NCBI GenBank assembly: GCA_012934845.2
Contig: WNNJ02000185.1
Location: forward strand, 124,001 to 188,000
From: Pomphorhynchus laevis
Lineage: Eukaryota > Acanthocephala > Palaeacanthocephala > Echinorhynchida > Pomphorhynchidae
Direction: 5' to 3'
Length of the DNA stretch: 64,000 nucleotides
Shown: positions 42,158-54,500 of the stretch, piece after piece
Layout: each line of letters starts with the position of its first letter
How positions within the stretch are numbered: the first letter of the stretch is position 1
Position numbers and translations under genes: made by a program
Notes under the pieces: model-generated
The model's database searches: none
The model's input: only the letters and a program-made list of their open reading frames with translations
What the model was told of the DNA's origin: nothing

Positions 42158-44510
42158 GTGTTTCACGATTGTAATTATTCGATTGTCTTCGCTACCCATT
42201 CATATATCTACTCACATTCTCAATCATCTGATAGTGTCTCACCCAGTAATTGTAGTGGCATCATCACCAACTTCGGTATTTCGCTGCCTCCATATCGTTT
42301 AACTGCTCTTTTTGGCACACATACAATTGAATTTATTCCTTTCAACATTTCGGTAAGCTTATCCTCGCTGAATATGCATCTTATGTATCGTACTCTATCT
42401 AGTTCCTCATCTAATAGTTTCTTTGCTGAACTATCTGATCTGCTCTCACATATCTCGCTCTTCTATACATCTTCTCTAGTACTGTCGATTTTGACATTCG
42501 CTTGGATCGTCCTTGGCTTCTTGATACCCAAAAACGTATTACTTCTTTTCACGATCGTAACTATTATATCATGTCTTCACTACCCACTTCTACCCTACTC
42601 CCATTTTTGGTGGTGTTCTTGATTTAATCGCTGTTCCTTATAGCCTATCTTCCTTCTGCACTATCTCTACTTTGGATCCCGTCCTATCCGACCATTTTAT
42701 TGTTATCTTCTCTCTTCCTATTATACACTCTTCTTTATCTGCGTAATCTATTATTCGTCGACAGTAGAAACGTATCGATCTTTTTCTTTTTCATTCTTTA
42801 CTAATTTATCCTTCTATCATGTACTCGTCTCTCACTCCATTTTTCACTCTTCCATGCCAACTCATTACTCCACGTCGAACGTACTACGTACCATGGTTTG
42901 AATCTGACTGTATGTGTTCCAAGTGTCTTCTAAGCCATTTGTCTGAAACCTAGCTTCGTTTTCTCAAGCGCTCTTCCACTTCTATCCTCATTGGTATTCA
43001 CATCAACTATTTATTTCTTCGCATATCTCACCGTTCCTTCCTGCTTTGTAAATCGGTGCTCTTTTAAAAGAACAAGCCTATATCTCCATCTAATTCAAGA
43101 TCTAAATGAACTATTCACAACACTATACTGCCGCGTTTTACTACCTATGCTAGCAATCTCGATCCACATAAATCTTTGGTTTATATTTAATCGAAGCTCG
43201 ATTCTACTATTCTAGGCATGCATTTATTTCCAATTTCGTCTTCTTTGCCGGATTTTCGTCTGCATGAACTCTTTAACCTTCTTCTTGTATCTGTTGAACA
43301 GGAAACTCGTGTGCTTTATCTTTACCTAGCAAAACATATGTTGATACTCTTCATACTTATATACTTAAATCTTTGGTCATTCAACTTGCTCATTTTCTAA
43401 CCACAATGTTTAACTCTTCCATTCGTTGTGTCTATTTTCCTCCTTGATCCTTTGTGGCATTTTTTATCGCCTTATATCCAACCTTCTAACTTCCTCTGAA
43501 CTTAAACGTTTTATGATGAATAAGTTAAACATCTATCTATCTTCGTTCAAACTCTATATTTTTTTCGAAACTGCTTTCCAATATCACCACTCTACTGAGT
43601 TGGCCTGCAACAAAGTTTTCTCTGACTTCTTGCTTGTGACAAGAAACTCTGCAGTGTCGTTATTTCCTTCTATCCTTTTTCTGCGTTTGGCATTGTTGCC
43701 CATTACGTACTTCTTTATCGCCTTCGCCACAATTATTGCTTTTATTCTGCTACTGTATCCTGGTTCTCTTATTTATCTGAAAAAAATTTCAGTGTCTATT
43801 CCAATACGTTTATCTCTACCCGTTCCTATCTTGTTGAGTTTCTCAAGGTCTATCCGGCATTACATTTGATAATAACTTCTGCATCATGCAATATGATGAT
43901 ATTCTCCTTTACACTCATTTTCATGCTCATCTTATTTATGATCTCTCCGTCTCTTCTACGAATTATCTTCTGTCCATCTCCAAACATTTTTCCTTATTCC
44001 AAGTATAAAATCTTATGGATTATCCCTTTTTTCCTATATATCTCCGATCCCTTTGCATTTCTTAATTCTTTCGTTCTTCCTATTGTTGATAATCTCACTT
44101 TCTTGTAAGTTCACTTCGACAACTGTCTTTCTCTAGATCAATTCGTTCGCGATAAAACCCGATCTTGATTTTTGCCGTGTCAAGAGCTCGCTTGATTTTA
44201 ACTTTTGTCGCTCTACTATCTCCAGTCTATTGTTTCCTGAGATCGACTATTGCCTTCCGTTTTGATCACATTTTCTCTTGTCTCTCTAAACTCAACGGGC
44301 TAAATTTGGAAAACCGTATTCTATTCCGTATCCTTTGTATCACTTTTTAACTAATTTGCTTAAACTCGCCTTCTTATCTGCATCTTCCTACCCTTACTGA
44401 ATCCCGCCTCACAGCCATAAATCTTCGATCATATGAATCTTCTTGATGTAATTTATTGGACTTGTAAGTGGATGTATGTCCACAATAGCCACTTTTAATA
44501 AACCTTACTT
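42158..44510 (+). mobile_element. LINE family D copy 8, strongly decayed
   Basis: Endonuclease remnants near 42158-42760, then FFETAFQYHHSTELACNKVFSDFLL against FQSAFRSNHSTEIACIKVYNDLL of copy 4, then thumb and carboxy remnants. Ends GGACTTGTAAG, hairpin GTGGA-TGTATG-TCCAC (44468-44483), ATAGCCAC and TTTTAATAAA. The sequence is far more diverged than copies 2-5, so it is an older relative. Confidence 0.75.
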
Positions 44511-44760
44511 TTACTAAACATGTGTGTGCTAATGCTTATAAGACGCTTGGTCTGATTAGTCGCACTTTAATCACACTTCACCCTATTGCCCTTCGTCTTC
44601 GAGACATTTGTGACAGTATTTAGTTCAACTCAATCCTTTGTTGAGGATGTATCACATGATACTAATGTGATGGAGAACTCCATGAAACATCCTCCTGTTT
44701 TGAATTCTACTGCTCAACCACATATATTGGAATTGAGCTATGTAAGTTAATAAACCTGTA
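44511..44760 (+). mobile_element. Possible LINE RT fragment
   Basis: ANAYKTLGLISRTL resembles the ...KAYKTLGFI-R segment of LINE RT thumb regions. No ends. Weak. Confidence 0.3.
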
Positions 44761-45879
44761 TCTAAATAATTATTTAATAAAACGCACGTTTCTTTATACG
44801 GAATTTTAATTTCGTCAATCGTCTTTAGCGTTATTACGTAATGTATAATAAATTTATTAAAATGATTTTATTTCTACGATCTTTGCTAGCGCAAAAGTAT
44901 GACATGATATTATGTTAATTGACGAATTAACCTGATATTAATTTGAATAAAAAATAATAATTATGCAATCATTTAATTAAAATTTTATAAAAATATTTTA
45001 AAATTATATTATATTATACATTACATATATTTAAAAAATATATGTAATGTACAAACAATATATTAAAATATATTAAAAAAATTATATCTTAATTAGTATG
45101 CAACGAGTTTGTAGTTTCTAAACTTCTTTTATAATTTGAAAAATTAGTTGTATCGTTGTGGCTATGCAATAGTTTCAACATTATTGTACTTTGTAACATA
45201 TATAACCTTTAATGTTAATATTGGTATTGCCCCTTCCGTTAGAAACAAAGGCGACTGTCAATAAAAGTAAAATAAACAAATTTAATTAAGAATGATTTTT
45301 AATTTAAGAATTTAATTTGTAAAGAATTCATTTTTTCGTTTATATTTTTACAAGTATTCTAAGGATATTAGCGAATGCCCACTTTGAAAATATAAAAATC
45401 AAAAACTATTTTCTGTAAATATAAAAATATGAAACTAATATCCAGTTTAATTTAAGCTACAAATAATACGAACAGTCATTTAAATAGTGTAATTCGAGAT
45501 TAAAACATTAGGCAAAATAAAACAGATAAAGAAAATTCATTTCACGACGAAATCACACGTCAATGAAAAAACTGCTTGAAAATCAAACTATTAAAATAGT
45601 CTGTAATTTTGAATTAAAGTAAAACGCAAGAGAGCACAGATTAAGAAATTTCGTTTAATGACAAAATCACATTCGAGAATAACTGATTTACCGTTATCGC
45701 GGTATACATGTAAACAGTGATTTAAATTGCCTATTAAATCCAAAATATTAAAATTAATTAATATATAGAAATATATATATACAATTGCATTTAGCAATTG
45801 TATAGAAGATTTGTTCAAATTTAAAGGTTGTTGATAGTATATTTTAGGCAATATTCCTAGCGAGTTTTTTCTAGCGACC
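44761..45879. other. AT-rich intergenic, nothing recognised
   Basis: Simple AT-rich sequence. A 105-aa frame at 45591-45908 (-) shows no family features. Confidence 0.4.
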
Positions 45880-45990
45880 GAGGAATAGGAGCCGTAACCT
45901 GATAACAAAGCAGTTCCTCCTGATGACCTATAATTCTTATTCGAATACAGCGTCTGTTATTTATTAGTCAATTCACAGAAATTGACTTTT
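45880..45990 (+). repeat. Interspersed repeat family G, copy 4
   Basis: AACCTGATAACAAAGCAGTTC, CTGATGACCTATAATTCTTATTC and GTCTGTTATTTATTAGTCAA match copies 5 and 6. Confidence 0.7.
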
Positions 45991-46039
45991 ATTTTACATT
46001 TAAATTTTTAATTGATATTAGTATCAATAGACGTCCGCC

Positions 46040-46185
46040 GCGCTGTCTCATTTATCACATCCAAATACCTCCTCCATTCCCACATTCAAGACATGATTTA
46101 TATTTTTTTTGCTTTTTGTCTTTTTTGTGGTAATGCTAGTGTGCGGCGGCACGCATTTGCCACGTAAAAATAAATACCTTAACAC
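46040..46185 (+). mobile_element. LINE family D copy 9 (3' end)
   Basis: CGCGCTGTCTCATTTATCAC and ATACCTCCTCC match copy 4 near 23795-23830. Tail hairpin GTGTGC-GGCG-GCACGC at 46139-46154, then ATTTGCCACGTAAAAATAAAT. Confidence 0.85.
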
Positions 46186-46244
46186 AATAATAATAAAAAT
46201 AAATTTAAACTCTTAAGCGAAATATGTTTATGGAGGATAATAAA

Positions 46245-46430
46245 TAATATACTTTGTATTAGAATAAGATACTATATGATCAAATTTTATCAGAGGAAAT
46301 ACGTCCTTAACACGTATTTGGCTCCGCTGTTGTGTTGGGTCGAGTAACAGGGTCTGAAACCTTATAGCATAGCAGTTATTCCTGGTGACCTGTATTCCTT
46401 ATTCTGATACAAATCTGTTATTTATAACAG
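46245..46430 (+). repeat. Interspersed repeat family G, copy 5
   Basis: AGAATAAGATAC, AGGAAATACGTC, GTGTTGGGTC, AAACCTTATAGCATAGCAG, CCTTATTCTGATACAAATC. With copy 6 it makes two consecutive units of nearly the same layout. Confidence 0.75.
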
Positions 46431-46449
46431 ACTTGATATATAATCTGTT

Positions 46450-46660
46450 TTTATCTGTTTTTAGAATAAGATACACTAATAAATCTAATTTCATTAAAGG
46501 AAATAAGTCATTATCACTGATATGTTGGGTCTGAGAATAGTAGCCAAAACCTTATAGCATAGCAGTTTCTCCTGATGACCTCTAATCCTTATTCTGATAC
46601 AACGTCTGTTATTTATTAGTAAATTCATAAAAATTGATTTTTATTTAAAATTTCAATTTT
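46450..46660 (+). repeat. Interspersed repeat family G, copy 6
   Basis: AGAATAAGATACACTAATAA, AGGAAATAAGTCATTATC, ATGTTGGGTCTGAGAATAG, then AAACCTTATAGCATAGCAG and CCTTATTCTGATACAACG. Confidence 0.75.
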
Positions 46661-48202
46661 TTTTCTTGATATATAACATATAAAATCTCTTAACAATTAT
46701 TTATTATTATTTACTATTTAATTATTAAATTTTAATCTGATATTTTTTCAATTTATAATTTTACTAAATACGTAGCCTCAGTTATCTGATATGTGCAAAT
46801 GGAGAGTTACAAATTGAGTTTGAGAAACATTGAATTAAAGGTATTTAAAATGAAATCGTATGATCATCTGTAGGTTGAGGAAATAGTAAAACTATACTTA
46901 AAACTAAATTTTTATTATTCTATCATTATTCTATCAATTCTATATTTGTTTGAAAAATAAATCATTAAAATTTTCTAAAGAAATTAGCGAGTAGCCTTTT
47001 ATCTTGATTTAAATTATAAAAAATCTTAAAACAATTATTTATTATTTAATTATTAAATTTTGATTTAGCATTATCATTATTTTTATTTAACATCATTGTT
47101 TGATTTATTAGACTCACTTACCTGATCTAATAGTTGCTTTTTGTCTAAAACTGAAAACTAAAGATTAAAAGAGTGTTGCCAGGGCACTAGCATTATATAG
47201 TGACTGCAATTTTGAGATTGGTACAAAAATAAAACTCATAAAAATCGAGTTTTATTTTATATCTCAATTTTAAATTTTAACTTAATATAAAATTAAATTA
47301 TATAAAATCTTATATAATTAAGATTTATATTAATTATATAAGATTATAATAATATAATTATATTAATTATATTATTTATATAATATAATAATATTATATT
47401 AATCTTATATTAATATTATACTATGTTAATTATTTATTATTTATTGAACTCAGTTATCTGATCTGATAACGGAAACATAAATATTTTATAAGATTATGGA
47501 ATGTAATCTTAGAAATAAAGATTACTCGTTACAAGCAGAAGGCTATTTTTTATTATATTAATTATTTTTTAATAATATATTTTTTAATAATATTAATTAT
47601 TTACATTTCTATTCATTATATTGTTAAATAAGGTTTTGTAAAACTTTAATTAATAATTTAACTGATTCTACGTATAAAATACGTAGAATCAGTTATATGA
47701 TCTGATTAATGTGATATTTTGAAAATGTTATCCATCATTACGGCCGCTATGAACAAATGCATAACGTCGCTTTTTGACGAATCAATTATTTAAAACGTCC
47801 TATATTATTTGAAAATATATATCTGCTTAAATTTTGATAAGAGATTTAAAAGCTATTTTTGAAAAATCATCATGTATTATCTATTTCTTTAAAGTATTAA
47901 ACAAACTGCAATAAGTTTGCAGTTCAATGCTTTCAATTTTATTTTCGCGACAATGTCAGTAGCTGCTTAAGAAAATTCAGAATAATTTGATTTTAAAAAT
48001 CTTTGATTGCTCTTTCAATAAGTCAAAAGCTATATGTAAATAACTATTTAAGTAATCGGAAATAATATTTTTGTAAATCGAAATTACTAAAGTGTTTGGT
48101 AAATACAGTTTTTTAAGTGCCTGTAATAACACATGTGATATACTCTCAGATATTAAACGTTTATAGAGACAAAGCCAGATTTAAGCTTTGCTTGTACCTA
48201 TC
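46661..48202. other. AT-rich repeats downstream of the carrier gene
   Basis: Several near-copies of TCAGTTATCTGATCTGAT-like sequence (46780, 47120, 47450, 47690), each next to AATTATTTATTATTTA-type runs. The block 46690-46800 recurs inverted at about 55580-55740. A perfect hairpin is at 47659-47695. No gene. Confidence 0.5.
47659..47695. repeat. Perfect hairpin, 17-bp arms, 3-nt loop
   Basis: TAACTGATTCTACGTAT, loop AAA, then the exact reverse complement. Confidence 0.95.
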
Positions 48203-48550
48203 TTAAACAGGGGATTGTTGAACGTCTTTGTAGTAACCGAATCTAAGCCTTAATTGTTCTAAGAATACAAACGTGAGGATAGTGTGTGGGGCAAGGCGAA
48301 GAAAGGCCGGCAAGAATCCTTTGAAGAATCCGGCGGGGCCATTTCGTCCAATATCAGCCACACATGCCATTATTCCACTGTAAGTTCCGGGCGGAGCATT
48401 CATTAATCTTGTCTTTGTTACGTCAAGAGGCATCGTCATTAACGTAGCAACCGATCCGGCCATTGTACTAGCGGTAAAGTGAGTTGTCAAGTTATCGTCG
48501 AAGTATACAGTTGATATTAACATCTGTTTAAATTGTTCGTAGAATGCGAG
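48203..48550 (-). CDS. SLC25A10: Dicarboxylate carrier exon 4 (residues 179-293)
   Basis: Acceptor TTGTTTTTAG|CTC, phase 0. LAFYEQFKQMLISTVYFDDNLTTHF leads into the third repeat (MPLDVTKTRLMN) and the C-terminal FLEQLRLRFGYYKDVQQSPV. Confidence 0.95.
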   Translation of the reverse strand, partial: LAFYEQFKQMLISTVYFDDNLTTHFTASTMAGSVATLMTMPLDVTKTRLMNAPPGTYSGIMACVADIGRNGPAGFFKGFLPAFLRLAPHTILTFVFLEQLRLRFGYYKDVQQSPV

Positions 48551-51500
48551 CTAAAAACAACAGAAATCTTGTAGAGTAAAATAGCAATTAAAAGATTTAA
48601 GAGACATAAATACACGAGGTCGAATTTGCATTAAAAAGAAATTGCAGTTCTAATTTTATTTTGCACGTATCTTTTATTAAAAGAGAAGGATTATGCAGTT
48701 GTCTAATTAGGCTTGTGCAATTAGTATAGATTTTTCTATAATAAATTTATATACAACAAAAGGAATGCCCACTAATTGTAGAAAAATGTAATGTAGATAT
48801 AGACACTAATAACAAAACAGTCCAATACAAGTCAAAGATAAACCAATAACAAGACAAAAATAAACTAATAACAAGACAGATATCGAAAAATATATTAAAA
48901 TATTATAAATATTTATAATATTTATTAATATTATACATTATTTATAAATATTATTTATTATTAATATTTATTTATAATATTTATATTAAATATTATAAAT
49001 ATATTATATATTGTATATTAAAATATAGTCGATAAATACAATATATACAGTTTATCGCGTGTAATATAAATGCATTGTATGGAAGATATATTTAGATCTC
49101 TAATCTGTAAACTCTTTATTTTAAAACAGAATCAACGAAGAGGAAAATGTATTGAATTTAACACGATACCATTTCTGTAGACCGCATATATTCCGCATAT
49201 AAGAGGCCTATATATTCTCTAATGACATTAATAAGTTGAAATTTATTTTGTGACAATTATAATCAGCTTTATTCGAATGTCCGTTTTTATGATTTATATT
49301 ATATATTTTTACATTATATATAATATATTTTATATGTTTGCATAATATACAATTTATTATCTATATTATCAATATTAAAATTTGTTATTTTAAGCTTGTA
49401 AAATTTTTAACGTAAAAATTTAAAGTTTTAAAGTTATAATTTGTAATTTAAACTCTTAATGATTAAGTTTAATCTGCGAAATAGTTTAATTATTATTAAT
49501 AATAAAAATGCTCGAAAATTTAATAATTAAATTTAACAATTACTCCAAAATTTATACGCAATATTTAAAGTATAAATGTTGTCAGCATCAGAGAGTAAAA
49601 ATATTATTATAATAAACCGGCTATTTATCTCTACAAAAATATTTGCAAATTAGATATTGATACTAAGATACTGTATAATTTATTAATAATATATCATTGA
49701 AAATTATATATTAATATATCATTGAAAATTATAGAAGTTTCTGTGATTTCTAAGTAATGTGTTTCTCGAATTAAATGTCAAATTCTTGGGGATTGAACTC
49801 AAAAGTGAAGACATTGAATCAAAATTGTGTTGTTGTAATCCAATACAATTGTATTATAACAATACAATAACACAAATGTATTAAATGTTTAAATTTACAC
49901 AATCGCAACTATTAAAAAATTGATATTTTAAACAACTTTGTCTACGAAAAACATCAAAGAAACAATTTATTCGATAAGACATCAAGGAATACGAATAGCT
50001 AACTTATACTAAAGGATATTTAATTCCGATAGTATAATAGATTTAATCCGTATGGACTCATTATTTAATCTAAAACGTATAATGCATCTGCATTAGTAAA
50101 TACAGAAACCTGTCCGATGTTCATTGCCATTCCTCTGGTGCTTGCACTGAGTCCTCCACCCCACATGCGTTTAACCCCCTCTTCTCTGTATACTCTGAGC
50201 ATACCGTCGATTGCGTTTTTATAACATCGTCGCTTATCCAAGGGTAATTTTATGTCATTTTGCATTCGCACATTAACCAAGTCGGCGGGTGTACCTTAAA
50301 AATTCGGTACAAAATAATAATTAGTGACTAAGGCCGAATAGGGCAATTACAATATGTTTTCACCGACATCAGTTTATAGACTATTCGTAATCATGTAAAT
50401 AAGATGAAAGACAGTACGTTTATTATATAACTGATTAAATTAACCGATTCAATATACGAACATTGTAAAATTAATTAGCATTTGAAATATTTAATCAGCG
50501 TGTGGACGCTGTTGTTTACACGAAACACAAAATGTTCAATGTTAACGCAAGATTTATAATATTCCAAAATTTACAATTTTTGATTTACGTTGTTTTGTAT
50601 CGATCCAAAACAAATTAAAACTTTAGCTACATGGATATTGATTCGAATGACAAATATAAAAAGATAAAATATCTGTGTTTTTAACAAAATTAGAAACAAA
50701 ACTACAAGCAAAAAAATAGATTAAAATAAAAAATATTTAAAAACGAAATTATAAAAACAAAAATACAGACAATCATAAATAAGGAGTTATGATATAAAAT
50801 GTTTAAATTAAATCATTATTAATATTAATATACATTATTTAATAATTGATATTCAAATTAATAATTAATATTTATGAAATATTTATTAATAATTAATAAT
50901 TAACAATTAATAAATTATAATAAAATAAAAATACACTAATTTTGAAGTTTTATTTTTATCAATTATAATCAAACTACTTCTAAATGTAATGTCCTTATCT
51001 GAACATTAAATGTAACGTTCATGTCCTTATCTCAACATTAAATGTAATGAAGTCTTTATCATTTTATTATAATGTCCATTTAATAAAAACAAAATATTTT
51101 AATGCCTTTTTATTTAAAAAAAGTATAACTTTCTTATATATAATTTAAACAAATAATAGAATAAATTTTAAGGAAAATTATAATTAAATAAAATTATTTT
51201 ATAATATTATTAATTTCATAATATTTTATAACAGAAAAATTATAATTAAATAAAAATATTTTATAATATTATTAATTTCATAATATTTTATAACAGAAAA
51301 ATTATAATTAAATAAAAATATTTTATAATATTATTAATTTCATAATATTTTATAACAGAAAAATTATAATTAAATAAAAATATTTTATAATATTATTAAT
51401 TTCATAATATTTTATAACAGAAAAATTATAATTAAATAAAAATATTTTATAATATTATTAATTTCATAATATTTTATAACAGAAAAATTATAATTAAATA

Positions 51501-54500
51501 AAAATATTTTATAATATTATTAATTTCATAATATTTTATAACAGAAAAATTATAATTTAATAAAAATATTTTATAATATTATTAATTTCATAATATTTTA
51601 TAACAGAAAAATTATAATTAAATAAAAATATTTTAATTTAATAAAAATATTTTATAATATTATTAATTTCATAATATTTTATAACAGAAAAATTATAATT
51701 TAATAAAAATATTTTATAATATTATTAATTTCATAATATTTTATAACAGAAAAATTATAATTAAATAAAAATATTTTATAATATTATTAATTTCATAATA
51801 TTTTATAACAGAAAAATTATAATTAAATAAAAATATTTTATAATATTATTAATTTCATAATATTTTATAACAGAAAAATTATAATTAAATAAAAATATTT
51901 TATAATATTATTAATTTCATAATATTTTATAACAGAAAAATTATAATTAAATAAAAATATTTTAATTTAATAAAAATATTTTATAATATTATTAATTTCA
52001 TAATATTTTATAACAGAAAAATTTTAATTAAATAAAAATATTTTATAATATTATTAATTTCATAATATTTTATAACAGAAAAATTATAATTAAATAAAAA
52101 TATTTTATAATATTATTAATTTCATAATATTTTATAACAGAAAAATTATAATTAAATAAAAATATTTTAATTTAATAAAAATATTTTATAATATTATTAA
52201 TTTCATAATATTTTATAACAGAAAAATTATAATTAAATAAAAATAATATTTTATAATATTATTAATTTCATAATATTTTATAACAGAAAAATTATAATTA
52301 AATAAAAATATTTTATAATATTATTAATTTCATAATATTTTATAACAGAAAAATTATAATTAAATAAAAATATTTTAATTTAATAAAAATATTTTATAAT
52401 ATTATTAATTTCATAATATTTTATAACAGAAAAATTATAATTAAATAAAAATTTATTTTTATAATATTATTAATTTCATAATATTTTATAACAGAAAAAT
52501 TATAATTTAATAAAAATATTTTATAATATTATTAATTTCATAATATTTTATAACAGAAAAATTATAATTAAATAAAAATATTTTAATTTAATAAAAATAT
52601 TTTATAATATTATTAATTTCATAATATTTTATAACAGAAAAATTATAATTTAATAAAAATATTTTATAATATTATTAATTTCATAATATTTTATAACAGA
52701 AAAATTATAATTAAATAAAAATATTTTAATTTAATAAAAATATTTTATAATATTATTAATTTCATAATATTTTATAACAGAAAAATTATAATTAAATAAA
52801 AATATTTTAATTTAATAAAAATATTTTATAATATTATTAATTTCATAATATTTTATAACAGAAAAATTATAATTAAATAAAAATATTTTATAATATTATT
52901 AATTTCATAATATTTTATAACAGAAAAATTATAATTTAATAAAAATATTTTATAATATTATTAATTTCATAATATTTTATAACAGAAAAATTATAATTAA
53001 ATAAAAATATTTTAATTTAATAAAAATATTTTATAATATTATTAATTTCATAATATTTTATAACAGAAAAATTATAATTTAATAAAAATATTTTATAATA
53101 TTATTAATTTCATAATATTTTATAACAGAAAAATTATAATTTAATAAAAATATTTTATAATATTATTAATTTCATAATATTTTATAACAGAAAAATTATA
53201 ATTAAATAAAAATATTTTAATTTAATAAAAATATTTTATAATATTATTAATTTCATAATATTTTATAACAGAAAAATTTTAATTAAATAAAAATATTTTA
53301 TAATATTATTAATTTCATAATATTTTATAACAGAAAAATTATAATTAAATAAAAATATTTTATAATATTATTAATTTCATAATATTTTATAACAGAAAAA
53401 TTATAATTTAATAAAAATATTTTATAATATTATTAATTTCATAATATTTTATAACAGAAAAATTATAATTAAATAAAAACATTTTAATTTAATAAAAATA
53501 TTTTATATTATTATTAATTTCATAATATTTTATAACAGAAAAATTTTAATTAAATAAAAATATTTTATAATATTATTAATTTCATAATATTTTATAACAG
53601 AAAAATTATAATTAAATAAAAATATTTTATAATATTATTAATTTCATAATATTTTATAACAGAAAAATTATAATTAAATAAAAATATTTTATAATATTAT
53701 TAATTTCATAATATTTTATAACAGAAAAATTATAATTTAATAAAAATATTTTATAATATTATTAATTTCATAATATTTTATAACAGAAAAATTATAATTT
53801 AATAAAAATATTTTATAATATTATTAATTTCATAATATTTTATAACAGAAAAATTATAATTAAATAAAAATATTTTATAATATTATTAATTTCATAATAT
53901 TTTATAACAGAAAAATTTTAATTAAATAAAAATATTTTATAATATTATTAATTTCATAATATTTTATAACAGAAAAATTATAATTAAATAAAAATATTTT
54001 ATAATATTATTAATTTCATAATATTTTATAACAGAAAAATTATAATTAAATAAAAATATTTTATAATATTATTAATTTCATAATATTTTATAACAGAAAA
54101 ATTAATTAAATAAAATTAATAAAAAATATTTTATAATATTATTAATTTCATAATATTTTATAACAGAAAAATTATAATTAAATAAAAATATTTTATAATA
54201 TTATTAATTTCATAATATTTTATAACAGAAAAATTATAATTTAATAAAAATATTTTATAATATTATTAATTTCATAATATTTTATAACAGAAAAATTATA
54301 ATTTAATAAAAATATTTTATAATATTATTAATTTCATAATATTTTATAACAGAAAAATTATAATTAAATAAAAATATTTTATAATATTATTAATTTCATA
54401 ATATTTTATAACAGAAAAATTATAATTAAATAAAAATATTTTAATTTAATAAAAATATTTTATAATATTATTAATTTCATAATATTTTATAACAGAAAAA

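Noticed and set aside
43426-43869. 147-aa hydrophobic frame as a membrane protein
   Set aside because: It coincides with a decayed LINE D RT region (FQYHHSTELACNKVF); hydrophobicity comes from T-rich sequence.
50065-50109. Extension of carrier exon 3 to a stop (VSVFTNADALYVLD)
   Set aside because: The donor at CAG|GTTTCT joins GQ to LAFYEQ and restores the family sequence; the extension is intron read-through.
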